Positions 1-8,667 are shown, counted from the stretch's first letter. The stretch: 64,000 bases of DNA from Gammaproteobacteria bacterium (GCA_013289605.1 JABCZS010000005.1:29850-93849), one strand, 5' to 3'. The notes: generated by a model not told the origin, from the sequence alone. Numbers and translations are program-made.

Positions 1-586
1 CGCTGCCGGTGACTTCTGCACCCTTAAAGGTATCATCAATGGTCTTCTTAGGATCAGCAGAGCACCAAATTTTTGCAGATTTTTCATAAGACGGTGTGCC
101 TTTAGGTGAGCGGGGGAAAGCTAAGTAACGCACCGTAATGCCTGCGGCATTTAAGGCAGGGACTTCTTCATGCAATTTGCGGCAATAACCACAATCCACG
201 TCAGTACCAATAGTGATGGTGGCTTTGGTTTTACCTGTGGCAGGGAAAATAATTAAGCTTTTAGGATCCAGCCCATCGAGTGCTTTTTTAATAAATACTT
301 GCCGTGTTTTTTCAGTTAAATTTGTAACTTCACTGTTTTTAATTGCTAATAATTCTCCATATAATAGGTAATCGCCGTCTGCGGTCACATAAAAAACATT
401 CGCACCGCTAGTGACTTCAAATAAATTTGCTATGGGCGTGGGGCTGATATGTTCAACTTTAATTTCAGGAAAAGATTTGACTAGGGTTTTTTGCATGGTA
501 TCTACGCTGGGTGTATTCGCTTGATCCGCTGCAAAAGCAAAAGAAGACAAGAGTAGGCAACTAGCAATGAGAGTCCGTTTCAACAT
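1..586 (-). CDS. dsbC: Thiol:disulfide interchange protein DsbC, 3' part outside the window
   Basis: Periplasmic disulfide isomerase that reshuffles wrong disulfides in secreted proteins and is kept reduced by DsbD. The visible 195 residues open with a signal peptide (MLKRTLIASCLLLSSFAFA, then ADQ), continue with an N-terminal dimerisation domain, and carry the thioredoxin-fold active site C132-G-Y-C135 at bases 182-193. A further Cys in the motif IWCSADP fits the family's structural cysteine. The start is ATG at 586, preceded on the minus strand by TTTGGAG at good spacing. The C-terminus lies beyond base 1. DsbG is the alternative, but the CGYC motif favours DsbC. Confidence 0.9.
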   Translation of the reverse strand, partial: MLKRTLIASCLLLSSFAFAADQANTPSVDTMQKTLVKSFPEIKVEHISPTPIANLFEVTSGANVFYVTADGDYLLYGELLAIKNSEVTNLTEKTRQVFIKKALDGLDPKSLIIFPATGKTKATITIGTDVDCGYCRKLHEEVPALNAAGITVRYLAFPRSPKGTPSYEKSAKIWCSADPKKTIDDTFKGAEVTGS

Positions 587-645
587 GGTATGCTCCAAAG
601 TGGATGGGATAAAGGCGGATGATAGCATTTATTTAGCTTATAAGC

Positions 646-759
646 ATCACATAGGACTTACAAAAAATGCAGCGGTTAGGGTGTTTTTTTGCTCATGGCT
701 GTCGCAAAATCGCCAAAAAAACACCCTAACCGCTGTATTTTTTGTAAGTCCTATCACAT
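646..759. mobile_element. MITE-like 100-bp inverted-repeat element with 7-bp direct flanks
   Basis: Bases 653-752 form an almost perfect inverted repeat. The arms are about 39 bp, start AGGACTTACAAAAAA, end in the complement, and differ by one base pair; the centre is about 20 bp. Identical ATCACAT heptamers at 646-652 and 753-759 flank it, as expected of a target-site duplication. There is no coding capacity, so it would be non-autonomous and mobilised in trans. It sits between divergent dsbC and the fasciclin gene and could fold into a long hairpin in RNA. No transposase with matching ends lies in the window, so the family is unknown. Confidence 0.65.
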
Positions 760-798
760 TGTGGTTTGGTTTTAAGGCGCGTTCATCTCAAATAATTT

Positions 799-827
799 TT
801 GATCACAGCTCTTTTTTTTTGTAATAT
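799..827 (+). promoter_or_regulatory. Candidate sigma70 promoter of the fasciclin gene
   Basis: TTGATC (799-804), a 17-bp spacer and TAATAT (822-827) match the sigma70 consensus well. The predicted start lies about 85 bases before the ATG at 920. The spacer contains a run of nine T. Confidence 0.45.
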
Positions 828-919
828 GATACCCATATTAAAACGGGGTGACTAGTTACCCTGATTTAACTTTAACTTATACTATCGTTTTTTGAAAAAA
901 ATATTAAGGAGACTGTACG

Positions 920-1411
920 ATGAAGAAATTTGTATTAAGTGTGATGCAAGTATGGGTGTGTGCTTTAGCGTTGATCGGCGTGGCACATGCTGCACAAGAC
1001 ACCATTATTGATAAAATCAGCAATGATAAGCAGTTGTCTACCTTTGATACGGCCTTAAAGGATGCGGGCTTTGTTGATGCGCTAAAAGGCAAAGGACCTT
1101 TTACTTTACTTGCTCCGACAGATGCGGCATTTGCACAGCTGCCGGCAGGTACCTTTTCTGAGTTATTAAAACCAGAAAATAAAGAAAAGTTGGGTCAAAT
1201 ATTAAAGCTTCATATTGTGCCGCGCGAGATGCCATCAAAAGAGCTTCCTGCGGGTAAAACAGAAGTACGAGGCATAGGCGGTCAAGTCACTTTTGATAAG
1301 ACGGGGTCTGATATTACTGTCAATGGTGCGAAAGTGATCCAGGTGTTGAAAGGCTCTAACGGTTTGGTCTATGTGATTGATACCGTATTATTGCCGCCTG
1401 AGGTGAAATAA
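920..1411 (+). CDS. Secreted fasciclin (FAS1) domain protein
   Basis: A single FAS1 domain behind a signal peptide (about residues 1-25, ending GVAHA). FAS1 domains are compact adhesion or ligand-binding folds found in secreted bacterial and eukaryotic proteins. The H1 motif FTLLAPTDAAFAQLP lies near residues 60-75, and the H2-like VYVIDTVLLPP closes the domain at the C-terminus. At 163 residues it is the usual size for bacterial single-FAS1 proteins. AAGGAG at 906-911 supports the ATG at 920. It is monocistronic, followed by a hairpin repeat. The exact role (adhesion, matrix or surface binding) cannot be told from sequence. Confidence 0.88.
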   Translation: MKKFVLSVMQVWVCALALIGVAHAAQDTIIDKISNDKQLSTFDTALKDAGFVDALKGKGPFTLLAPTDAAFAQLPAGTFSELLKPENKEKLGQILKLHIVPREMPSKELPAGKTEVRGIGGQVTFDKTGSDITVNGAKVIQVLKGSNGLVYVIDTVLLPPEVK

Positions 1412-1424
1412 ATCTAAGTACGCA

Positions 1425-1558
1425 AAATCCCCCCGTCCGAAACGGCCGGCCCCCTTTACAAAGGGGGCAAAGAGGGCCTTGAGTAGTAAAGGAAAGGTGT
1501 TCAGCGACGGACTTGCCCCCTTTGTAAAGGGGGCCGGCCGTTTCGGACGGGGGGATTT
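1425..1558. repeat. Dispersed G/C-block hairpin repeat (family A), copy 1
   Basis: A long imperfect inverted repeat running from AAATCCCCCC to GGGGGGATTT. It contains two oppositely oriented copies of the CCCCCTTTGTAAAGGGGG core and GGCCGGCCGTTTCGG arms. Related copies lie at 3690-3920, 10143-10270, 22848-22956 and 61029-61316. It follows the fasciclin stop codon and may protect or terminate the 3' end of that transcript. Confidence 0.85.
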
Positions 1559-1649
1559 CAACTGTGCTCATAACATTCACCACTGTCAAAAGAGTAACCC
1601 ATTGTTTTATAAAAATTCTCCTTCTATTGTATAAACCCACAAAAACCCC

Positions 1650-1678
1650 TTGGCGGGGGCTTAGGATTTCGGTAGAAT
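1650..1678 (+). promoter_or_regulatory. Candidate sigma70 promoter of the rpsP operon
   Basis: TTGGCG (1650-1655), a 17-bp spacer and TAGAAT (1673-1678) lie about 50 bases upstream of rpsP, placing the start of transcription near 1685. Confidence 0.5.
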
Positions 1679-1728
1679 AGAAAGATAGCCCAGGTTAGAA
1701 AGTTAGTTATTTAAATAAGAGGACGCTT

Positions 1729-2004
1729 ATGGTTAGTATACGTCTGTCCCGGACAGGTGCAAAAAAACGCCCATTTTACCGGATAGTAGTAATCGATAGT
1801 CGCAAACGCCGCGATGGCCGTTATATTGAAAAAATAGGGTTTTTTAATCCTATTGCTCAAGGAGCAGCCCCGCGTTTGAGCTTAAATTTGGCACGCATGG
1901 AACATTGGATTTCACAAGGCGCACAGGCCTCTAAACGTGTGGGTGAATTGGCGCGCGAAGCAAAACGCATGCCTGCAATAGTGGTTGAAGAAGCTGCTGC
2001 CTAG
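1729..2004 (+). CDS. rpsP: Ribosomal protein bS16
   Basis: Small-subunit protein needed for 30S assembly. The N-terminus [20 protein letters not shown] and the following [19 protein letters not shown] are near-consensus bS16, and the 91-residue length is normal. The ATG at 1729 follows AAGAGGA. It is first in the operon rpsP-rimM-trmD-rplS, an order widely conserved in gammaproteobacteria, with a good promoter at 1650-1678. Confidence 0.97.
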   Translation: MVSIRLSRTGAKKRPFYRIVVIDSRKRRDGRYIEKIGFFNPIAQGAAPRLSLNLARMEHWISQGAQASKRVGELAREAKRMPAIVVEEAAA

Positions 2005-2011
2005 TTCACAC

Positions 2012-2533
2012 ATGACGTCAACAGAGCCGTCGCAACACCTGATAGAGGTGGGATGTGTAGTGGGGTTATTTGGTGTAAAGGCTTGGGTTAAAATCAATTC
2101 TTACACGGATCCCATAGAGAATATTTTAGACTATCAACCTTGGTTGATGGTGATGAAACATGGCTTGCAACAGTCCGTCACTTATGCCCATGCGGATGTG
2201 CATGCTAAAGGTGTAGTCGTGCAATGTGCAGGTTTTGAGGATATGACCGCTGCACAAAGTTTAGTGGGTGCACGCATTTATGTGAGCAAGGAACAATTAC
2301 CTAAATTATCAGAGGGACAGTTTTATTGGACGGATTTAGAGGGACTCACGGTTTACACCCTTGAGGGTGTTTTGCTAGGGAAGGTCGCTTATTTGTTTGC
2401 AACGCAGGCTAATGATGTGCTAGTGGTTCGGGGTGATAAAGAACGGTTTATCCCTTATCTATCTGGTGAAGTGGTTAAACACGTTGATTTATCGTCTCGA
2501 GTAATGCAAGTAGATTGGGATCCGGAATTTTAA
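2012..2533 (+). CDS. rimM: Ribosome maturation factor RimM
   Basis: RimM helps late 30S assembly around the 16S rRNA head and binds uS19. The 173-residue protein has the N-terminal beta-barrel motif [21 protein letters not shown] and a C-terminal PRC-barrel with [13 protein letters not shown] and NDVLVV. ATG 2012 is chosen because it gives the usual length and begins just before the conserved motif. An in-frame extension to 1985 would overlap rpsP. No strong Shine-Dalgarno is visible, so translation is probably coupled to rpsP, whose stop codon is 7 bases upstream. Confidence 0.93.
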   Translation: MTSTEPSQHLIEVGCVVGLFGVKAWVKINSYTDPIENILDYQPWLMVMKHGLQQSVTYAHADVHAKGVVVQCAGFEDMTAAQSLVGARIYVSKEQLPKLSEGQFYWTDLEGLTVYTLEGVLLGKVAYLFATQANDVLVVRGDKERFIPYLSGEVVKHVDLSSRVMQVDWDPEF

Positions 2534-2535
2534 AT

Positions 2536-3303
2536 ATGTTACGCTTTGATATTATTACATTGTTTCCAGAAATGCTGGTACCGTTATACGAGACGGGTGT
2601 CACTGGGCGCGCTATTGACCGCCATTTGACCATGGTGAATTGTTGGAATCCTAGAGATTACACCGACGATAGGCACCACACCGTAGATGATAAATCTTAC
2701 GGCGGGGGACCTGGCATGGTGATGAAGGCGGAGCCTTTGCGGGATGCGATCTTGGACGCGCAAGATGCGACAACGTTATCGCCCAGCAAAGTGGTTTATT
2801 TAAGCCCACAAGGCACAAAATTAACGCAACATAAAGTGCGTGAATTAACCCTGTGTGGCCAATTGATTTTAATTGCGGGCCGTTATGAAGGTGTGGATGA
2901 GCGCCTCATCAATGAATACGTTGATGAAGAAATATCGATAGGCGATTATGTGCTCAGTGGGGGTGAACTGGCCGCCATGGTAATCGTGGATGCGGTGACG
3001 CGTTTGTTACCCGGTGCATTGAATTGTGAATTATCCGCCGTACAAGATTCTTTTACCGAGTCTTTACTGGATTATCCACACTACACGCGTCCAGAAGTAT
3101 TTGAAGGGCAACGCACCCCTAGCGTATTAATGAGTGGTAATCACGAAAGTATACGCAAATGGCGCTTGCAACAAGCCTTAGGGCGGACTTGGTTGCGTAA
3201 ACCAGAAATGTTGAATAATTTGCGTCTAGACCCAGAGCGACAAATTTTATTGCGTGAATTTATTCATGCGTATGAAAAGAATTCTACTAATGTGAGTGAT
3301 TAA
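2536..3303 (+). CDS. trmD: tRNA (guanine-37-N1)-methyltransferase TrmD
   Basis: Methylates G37 next to the anticodon using S-adenosylmethionine, preventing +1 frameshifting. The 255-residue product starts [14 protein letters not shown]. It shows the trefoil-knot SPOUT motifs ([34 protein letters not shown] and [14 protein letters not shown]) plus a C-terminal domain with [22 protein letters not shown] 2536 lies two bases after the rimM stop; an upstream in-frame ATG at 2515 inside rimM is less likely. It is an essential gene and third in the operon. Confidence 0.96.
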   Translation: MLRFDIITLFPEMLVPLYETGVTGRAIDRHLTMVNCWNPRDYTDDRHHTVDDKSYGGGPGMVMKAEPLRDAILDAQDATTLSPSKVVYLSPQGTKLTQHKVRELTLCGQLILIAGRYEGVDERLINEYVDEEISIGDYVLSGGELAAMVIVDAVTRLLPGALNCELSAVQDSFTESLLDYPHYTRPEVFEGQRTPSVLMSGNHESIRKWRLQQALGRTWLRKPEMLNNLRLDPERQILLREFIHAYEKNSTNVSD

Positions 3304-3317
3304 GGGAGTGTTTTTGT

Positions 3318-3662
3318 ATGAGTAATATTATTGATCAGATCGAACGTGCGCAAATGCGTCAGGATATCCCCAAGTTTTGTCCGGGAGATACCGTAATCGT
3401 CCAAGTGCGTGTGATCGAAGCCAGTCGTGAAAGACTACAAGCCTTTGAAGGGGTAGTGATTGCAAAACGTAATCGCGGGCTTAATTCTTCATTCACTGTG
3501 CGGAAAATATCGTATGGTGAGGGCGTCGAGCGTACCTTCCAAACCCATAGTCGCATGATCAGTAGTATTGCTGTGAAGCGTACCGGCGATGTTCGCAGTG
3601 CTAAATTGTATTATTTGCGTGAACGTACCGGGAAAGCCGCTAGAATTAAAGAAAAGCTGTAA
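3318..3662 (+). CDS. rplS: Ribosomal protein bL19
   Basis: Large-subunit protein at the 30S-50S interface. The 114-residue sequence has the typical motifs [47 protein letters not shown] and the C-terminus [20 protein letters not shown]. The ATG at 3318 follows AAGGGAGT. It is last in the operon, and a tandem hairpin array begins about 30 bases downstream. Confidence 0.97.
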   Translation: MSNIIDQIERAQMRQDIPKFCPGDTVIVQVRVIEASRERLQAFEGVVIAKRNRGLNSSFTVRKISYGEGVERTFQTHSRMISSIAVKRTGDVRSAKLYYLRERTGKAARIKEKL

Positions 3663-3689
3663 CACATAAGATTGCTCTCTTATAAAGGA

Positions 3690-3920
3690 GCGGGGGATAG
3701 GCCCCCCCCCCTTTGTAAAGGGTGGCCGCTTCGGCCGGGGGATAGGCTTCCCCCCTTTGTAAAGGGGGTGGCCGCTTCGGCCGGGGGATAGGCTTCCCCC
3801 CTTTGTAAAGGGGGTGGCCGCTTCGGCCGGGGGATAGGCTTCCCCCCTTTGTAAAGGGGGTGGCCGCTTCGGCCGGGGGATTTCAGCAATGTCTGATGTA
3901 CGTCAAGCTTTTCAAAATCC
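3690..3920. repeat. Tandem hairpin array, 46-bp period (family A, GGCCGCTTCGGCC linker)
   Basis: About four tandem units with an exact 46-bp period: the linker GGCCGCTTCGGCC begins at 3724, 3770, 3816 and 3862. Each unit holds one CCCCCTTTGTAAAGGGGG quasi-palindrome and one GGCC-TTC-GGCC hairpin, joined by GGGGGATAGGCTTC. A degenerate copy follows to about 3920. Internal units are essentially identical, which suggests recent expansion. It lies between rplS and the antiporter genes. The long reading frame across it on the minus strand is an artefact of the period and strand bias. Confidence 0.92.
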
Positions 3921-3979
3921 CCCGACAAAGGGGCAGGGATGATAGCTTAATATATGTAATCTAATTTACAGGGACGCAA

Positions 3980-5746
3980 TTGGATATACATTCACTTTTA
4001 TTTATCCAAGATTTAGCCATCATCATGTCCGTCGCTGGCTTTATCACGATACTCTGTCATCGCTTTAAGCAACCTATCGTTTTAGGTTATATTCTCGCGG
4101 GCATTATTATCGGCCCCTACACACCGCCGTTTTCTTTTATTTCCGATGAATTAACGATCAAAACCTTAGCCGAGCTTGGGGTTATTTTCCTCATGTTTTC
4201 CTTAGGATTGGAGTTTAACCTCCATAAACTCTCGCGCGTGGGCGTGGCTGTTTTTATTGCGGCCTTGGCTGAAATCGTGCTGATGATGTGGCTAGGGTAT
4301 GAAATCGGGCGCCTGTTTAAATGGGAAAAAATTGATGCGTTATTTCTTGGTGCTATTTTATCGATTTCGTCGACCACGATTATTGTTAAAGCGCTCAATG
4401 AATTAGGTTTAAAAAAAGAATATTTTGCGCAGCTTATTTTTGGTATTTTAATCGTCGAAGATATTTTTGCCATCCTTATTTTAACCCTGCTCTCCAGTAT
4501 TGCCCTGACCGGGTCGTTGCGCATAGAGGATGTGCTGTTAAATGCCGCGCAACTCTCATCCTTTTTTGTCGTATCATTATTGTTAGGCGTGTTACTGATC
4601 CCAAAGCTAATTGGCTACATTGCCAAATTTAACAGTGATGAAATGTTATTGATTTCAGTGTTAGGGATCTGCTTTGGGTTTTGTTTATTAGTCGTTAAAT
4701 TAGATTACAGTGTGGCGCTAGGTGCATTTATTATCGGCGCGGTGATTGCCGAATCTAAACACATGCACAGAATTGAACACCTGATTAACCCGCTGCGTGA
4801 TATGTTTAGCGCCATTTTTTTTGTATCCGTAGGCTTATTATTTCAACCTTCGGTGTTGTTTGAATATTTTGTCCCCATAGTCGTTATCGTCATAGTCGTT
4901 ATTTTGGGTAAAGTGATCACCTGCACATTGGGCTTATTGGCAACAGGCCAAGACGGCAAAACAGCGGTTAAAACGGGAATGGGGCTGGCGCAAATTGGTG
5001 AATTTTCATTTATTATTGCAGGACTTGGGATCACCCTTAATGTGACCAGTGATTTTTTATACCCCATGGCGGTGACAATATCTGCCATTACCACACTACT
5101 CACTCCTTATTTAATTCGCTACTCGGATCAAGTGACCGATGGCATTAAAGTGATAGTGCCTAAGCGCGCAGTAATGATTTTTAGTTTATACCGAACCTGG
5201 TTACAGCATATTCAGCCTAAAAGTGAAGATAAAGTCTTACGCAGTGTAGTCAAGCGCAGTTTGCTGCAAGTAGTGATTAATTTATTTGTCATTATGGCGA
5301 TTTTTTTAGGCGGTGCGTATATTGCTAATTCCAAATTAGGCGATTTGCTCCTCGTCATTGGAGATAAAGGCTTGCAGCAAACCCTGATTTGGGGCGCGGC
5401 TTTTATTTTATCTATTCCTTTTCTGATTGCGAATTATCGAAAAATGAAAGCGTTAAGCATGATTTTGGCGGAATTAAGTGTCAGTGAAACCATGGGCAGT
5501 GCGCTTTCCTTAAATGTGCGCAAAGTCATATCGGAACTGATCCCTATTTTGTCGTTAGTATTGAGTATGGGCTTTGTTTTTGCATTCAGTGCGGGGATAC
5601 TACCCCCCATGCGCTTAATGATTATGATATTGATACTTGCGGCTATCTTAGCCGTATTTTTGTTTCCTTGGTGGGTGAAGCTGCACGCACGCTTACAAAT
5701 CAACCTCTTAGAAACACTGAAAGAAAATGAACCTAAAGGACAATAA
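3980..5746 (+). CDS. CPA2-family cation/proton antiporter (Kef-type)
   Basis: An inner-membrane monovalent cation:proton antiporter of the CPA2 (KefB/KefC) family. The Na+/H+-exchanger fold spans about residues 10-390 with motifs VLGYILAGIIIGPYTPP, LAELGVIFLMFSLGLEF, STTIIVKALNELGL, ILIVEDIFAILIL and YSVALGAFIIGAVIAES. About four more hydrophobic segments follow in residues 430-575. The usual cytoplasmic TrkA-N (RCK) domain is absent, so glutathione/NADH gating as in KefC is unlikely. The start appears to be TTG at 3980 after AGGGA; it keeps the conserved N-terminal segment that the next ATG (4025) would lose. It is five bases upstream of a second antiporter gene. Confidence 0.85.
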   Translation: MDIHSLLFIQDLAIIMSVAGFITILCHRFKQPIVLGYILAGIIIGPYTPPFSFISDELTIKTLAELGVIFLMFSLGLEFNLHKLSRVGVAVFIAALAEIVLMMWLGYEIGRLFKWEKIDALFLGAILSISSTTIIVKALNELGLKKEYFAQLIFGILIVEDIFAILILTLLSSIALTGSLRIEDVLLNAAQLSSFFVVSLLLGVLLIPKLIGYIAKFNSDEMLLISVLGICFGFCLLVVKLDYSVALGAFIIGAVIAESKHMHRIEHLINPLRDMFSAIFFVSVGLLFQPSVLFEYFVPIVVIVIVVILGKVITCTLGLLATGQDGKTAVKTGMGLAQIGEFSFIIAGLGITLNVTSDFLYPMAVTISAITTLLTPYLIRYSDQVTDGIKVIVPKRAVMIFSLYRTWLQHIQPKSEDKVLRSVVKRSLLQVVINLFVIMAIFLGGAYIANSKLGDLLLVIGDKGLQQTLIWGAAFILSIPFLIANYRKMKALSMILAELSVSETMGSALSLNVRKVISELIPILSLVLSMGFVFAFSAGILPPMRLMIMILILAAILAVFLFPWWVKLHARLQINLLETLKENEPKGQ

Positions 5747-5751
5747 GTGAT

Positions 5752-6921
5752 ATGGCCACCACTCCGATTATTTTTTATATTTTTTTAATTTTTACCGGTG
5801 CATCGATACTTGCAACCGTTGCCTTGTATACGCGTCAATCCTTAATTGTGGCCTATATGGCTTTAGGTGTGCTACTCGGGCCTTGGGGTTTGGCGTGGGT
5901 GGATGATCCTGCGTTAATTTCACATGTCTCAGATATTGGGATTATTTTCTTGCTGTTTCTATTAGGGCTGAATCTTGATCCTAAGAACCTTATTCATTTA
6001 TTAAAAAGTACGACCTGGATTACGTTGGCAAGCTCAGCTGTATTTGCCATGCTGGGATTTGGTGTCGCGTATGCTTTTGGTTTTAATACCGTTGAATCGT
6101 TAATTGTAGCCGCCGCGATGATGTTTTCGAGTACCATTATTGGCTTAAAATTACTACCGACTACGGTATTGCACCATCAATACACCGGTGAAATTGTGAT
6201 CAGTATTCTATTGTTGCAAGATTTAATTGCAATCGGTGTGATGCTATTAATTAATGCTGCCGGGGGTACGGGATTACATGTGTGGGAGATTGTACAAATT
6301 GCGGTGGCCTTACCGTTGTTGGCTTTGTTTTGTTATTTATTTGAGCGTTATATCTTGGTGAAGTTACTTGCGCATTTTGATAGAATTCAAGAGTTTATTT
6401 TTTTAGTCGCAATCGGTTGGTGTTTAGGCATTGCTGAATTAGCCCACAGTATCCATTTATCGCATGAGATAGGCGCGTTTGTCGCCGGTGTTTCCATAGC
6501 CAATAGTCCTATCGCTTTGTTTATCTCTGAGAGTTTAAAACCGTTACGGGATTTCTTTTTAGTGTTGTTTTTCTTTTCCCTAGGTGCTGCATTTAATTTA
6601 CATGTGGTGGGTAGTGTGTTGATGCCCGCACTTATCTTGGCAGGTTTAGTGTTATTTATTAAACCCTGGGTGTTTGCGGTATTATTAAGGCATATTCCCA
6701 ATGCTAAACCCCAAGCGTTAGAAATAGGCGTACGCCTTGGCCAGGTGAGTGAATTCTCATTATTAGTGGCTTATGTGGCGCATGAGCATGGTGTGGTAGG
6801 CGATCCGATTTATTATTTAATTCAAACGACGACTATTTTAACTTTTATTGTTTCATCCTATTGGATAGTGATGCGTTATCCGACACCGATAGCGATGTCG
6901 GATAAATTGCGACGGGATTGA
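5752..6921 (+). CDS. Second CPA2-family cation/proton antiporter, compact
   Basis: A 389-residue membrane protein covering just the exchanger fold. Motifs: VAYMALGVLLGPWGLAW, ISDIG-type IIFLLFLLGLNLDP, MFSSTIIGLKLLP, ISILLLQDLIAIGVM and HLSHEIGAFVAGVSIANSP. No RCK or other cytoplasmic domain follows. It begins 5 bases after the preceding antiporter gene, so the two are co-transcribed. They may be separate pumps or partners in a heteromeric transporter. Substrate (K+ or Na+) cannot be assigned. Orientation and spacing suggest readthrough from the rplS side is limited by the hairpin array. Confidence 0.82.
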   Translation: MATTPIIFYIFLIFTGASILATVALYTRQSLIVAYMALGVLLGPWGLAWVDDPALISHVSDIGIIFLLFLLGLNLDPKNLIHLLKSTTWITLASSAVFAMLGFGVAYAFGFNTVESLIVAAAMMFSSTIIGLKLLPTTVLHHQYTGEIVISILLLQDLIAIGVMLLINAAGGTGLHVWEIVQIAVALPLLALFCYLFERYILVKLLAHFDRIQEFIFLVAIGWCLGIAELAHSIHLSHEIGAFVAGVSIANSPIALFISESLKPLRDFFLVLFFFSLGAAFNLHVVGSVLMPALILAGLVLFIKPWVFAVLLRHIPNAKPQALEIGVRLGQVSEFSLLVAYVAHEHGVVGDPIYYLIQTTTILTFIVSSYWIVMRYPTPIAMSDKLRRD

Positions 6922-6968
6922 TTGGGGCATTGTTGTCTCAGCAGGACTAACTAGAACGTCCCCTAAAA

Positions 6969-7240
6969 ATCCCCACGAATTAAGTTTGAAGGCCGTAGGC
7001 CCACTCTGCGTCATCCCGTGCGTAAGCCGCCATCAGAAGTGATAGAAGAGCAGGACTTGCGCGGCTGAAGACACGGGATCCAGGTGGAAATATTGCTTAC
7101 GGAGTTAATCTATACTGAGCATGTGAGAAACATCTGTAACCTGGATCCCGTGTCTACAGCCGCGAGAGTTAAGTGCTTCTATCACCCATGATGGCGGCTT
7201 ACGCACGGGATGACGCAGTGGGTCACCAAGAGATAGATTA
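6969..7240. repeat. Dispersed 220-bp inverted-repeat element (family B), copy 1
   Basis: The core 7002-7220 is bounded by inverted ends CACT(CT)GCGTCATCCCGTGCG and its complement ending GATGACGCAGTG. Inside is a second inverted pair built on ACACGGGATCCAGG. Shared flanks extend the similarity left (ATCCCCACGAATTAAGTTTG) and right (GGTCACCAAGAGATAGATTA). Near-identical copies lie at 50843-51059 and 51244-51459. No open frame is evident. It sits between convergent genes (antiporter + and porin -). The rest of the 6922-7277 gap holds only the motif ATCTGAGGAAGTGCTATTTA (7247-7266), repeated at 38946-38965. Confidence 0.88.
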
Positions 7241-7277
7241 GAGGGGATCTGAGGAAGTGCTATTTAATTTATTGCTA

Positions 7278-8564
7278 CTAAATCACTAACTGCAACTGCA
7301 CACGTCCTACCCACTGACCTTTTTCATCTGTTGCGCGCCAGCCGTCGGTTTCATCTGACCAGTTTTCACCTATGCTGGTAAAGGCATAACCCAAATCTGT
7401 CGTTACTTTCAAGTGACTGGGGTAAATGTAGTAGTTAAATCCACCGGTTAATACGCTGAGATTTTCACTGTCGAACTCAGGGAGGGGTTCAGCATGCGCT
7501 TTTGAGTGACCCCATTCGTAACGTGAGAATAGTTCTACCGTATCGCCTTCTTCGTCCACAAATAAACCGCCTTGTAACTGCGCGCCATAAGAAGTGCCAT
7601 GATCGTTATTTTGATCTTTAGTGGCGGCAAACATACCAAACGTACTCCAGCCACTGCCTTGTAACGTGGCATCAATAGTAGCCGACGTTTCTTCAATATT
7701 GGCCACATCATTGTCACGTTGATAAGCAGCAGCAATACCTATGAGTAAACCGGTATCATTGTCACTGGGTGAGTTAAAACCACGAAATTCTGCCCAATCC
7801 CCTATGGGTTTAAGTTCTAAGCGGCTGATAAACGAATAAGTCATGCCATTTTGAAAATCATGTTCATCAATCACATTTTGATTTTGATTAGGATCATGTT
7901 CAAAGTAACCGTTAGTGGCGGCAATTTGCCATTTAAATTCATCCCCTTCCGTTCCAAATAACAGACCCGTAGAGTTATTGGTCGAGAAATATTTTGAAAC
8001 GAGCGAGCGTTCAACCGTCAATTGCCGCGTACTGGAAATTAAAGTCTCACGCAAGAAGGGTGTAGAAAATTGACCGGCTTGGCCCCAAGTGAAGTCGGTA
8101 AAGTTTTTAGCGATATACACATCATCTGCGGCAAACGTACCGTCCGGGCCAGCTTCGGTACCTAAGACGTAAGTCCATGAGTCATCAATAAAATGGCCGG
8201 AAAAATATAAGTCAGTACGGCGTAATTGAAAACGCTGATAATCAGGTAGACCCTCGACTGTGGAATAAATATAACGGACTTGTAATAAGCCATTAAAAAA
8301 TAGTGAAAACGTATCATCAGCATTGCGGATAAAAAATCCTTCATCATAGCCGACATGTTTGCTCCAAGGGGGGGAAGCGAATTCACCTTCTGCCGGTGGC
8401 CAATAAGGTTCATCAGGAAAATCCATGGCTTCATCTTCAGTTTTTTCATTTTCGACGGGTTCTGGCGCAGCATTTTCATGTTTGTTAGATTCTTCATTAG
8501 CCCAAGCTGAAAACGACAGGAGGAATGAACACAAAGTGGAGGATAAAATAACTGCGGGCTTCAT
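7278..8564 (-). CDS. OprP/OprO-like outer-membrane porin
   Basis: A 428-residue outer-membrane protein with a signal peptide (MKPAVILSSTLCSFLLSFSAWA, residues 1-22). An acidic linker rich in Glu and Pro follows (about 23-65), then a beta-barrel that looks like the phosphate-selective porin O/P family. Family-like motifs include LFFNGLLQVRYIY, FQLRRTDLYFSGHF, GQFSTPFLRE and TRQLTVERSLV. The last strand ends VGRVQLQLVI, with no terminal Phe. The acidic linker is unusual and makes phosphate preference uncertain. ATG 8564 is preceded by AAGGATG. It is monocistronic and divergent from ampD. Confidence 0.8.
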   Translation of the reverse strand: MKPAVILSSTLCSFLLSFSAWANEESNKHENAAPEPVENEKTEDEAMDFPDEPYWPPAEGEFASPPWSKHVGYDEGFFIRNADDTFSLFFNGLLQVRYIYSTVEGLPDYQRFQLRRTDLYFSGHFIDDSWTYVLGTEAGPDGTFAADDVYIAKNFTDFTWGQAGQFSTPFLRETLISSTRQLTVERSLVSKYFSTNNSTGLLFGTEGDEFKWQIAATNGYFEHDPNQNQNVIDEHDFQNGMTYSFISRLELKPIGDWAEFRGFNSPSDNDTGLLIGIAAAYQRDNDVANIEETSATIDATLQGSGWSTFGMFAATKDQNNDHGTSYGAQLQGGLFVDEEGDTVELFSRYEWGHSKAHAEPLPEFDSENLSVLTGGFNYYIYPSHLKVTTDLGYAFTSIGENWSDETDGWRATDEKGQWVGRVQLQLVI

Positions 8565-8667
8565 AACTACATCCTTCTATGGAAGTCAAATTGAAGCGTA
8601 CGCTAACATTGACTGTATATTTTTGTCAAGAAAGTTATAATCAAAGCTATTACAAAAAAGGTTGTTT

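Noticed and set aside
567..824. 85-residue plus-strand frame between dsbC and the fasciclin gene
   Set aside because: It runs antisense through the dsbC start and across the MITE; no ribosome-binding site.
1356..1640. 94-residue minus-strand frame over the first hairpin repeat
   Set aside because: It covers an inverted repeat and the fasciclin 3' end, with no coding signal.
3680..3928. 82-residue minus-strand frame rich in Pro/Lys/Gly
   Set aside because: It is the translation of the 46-bp tandem array; residues repeat with the array period and there is no start context.
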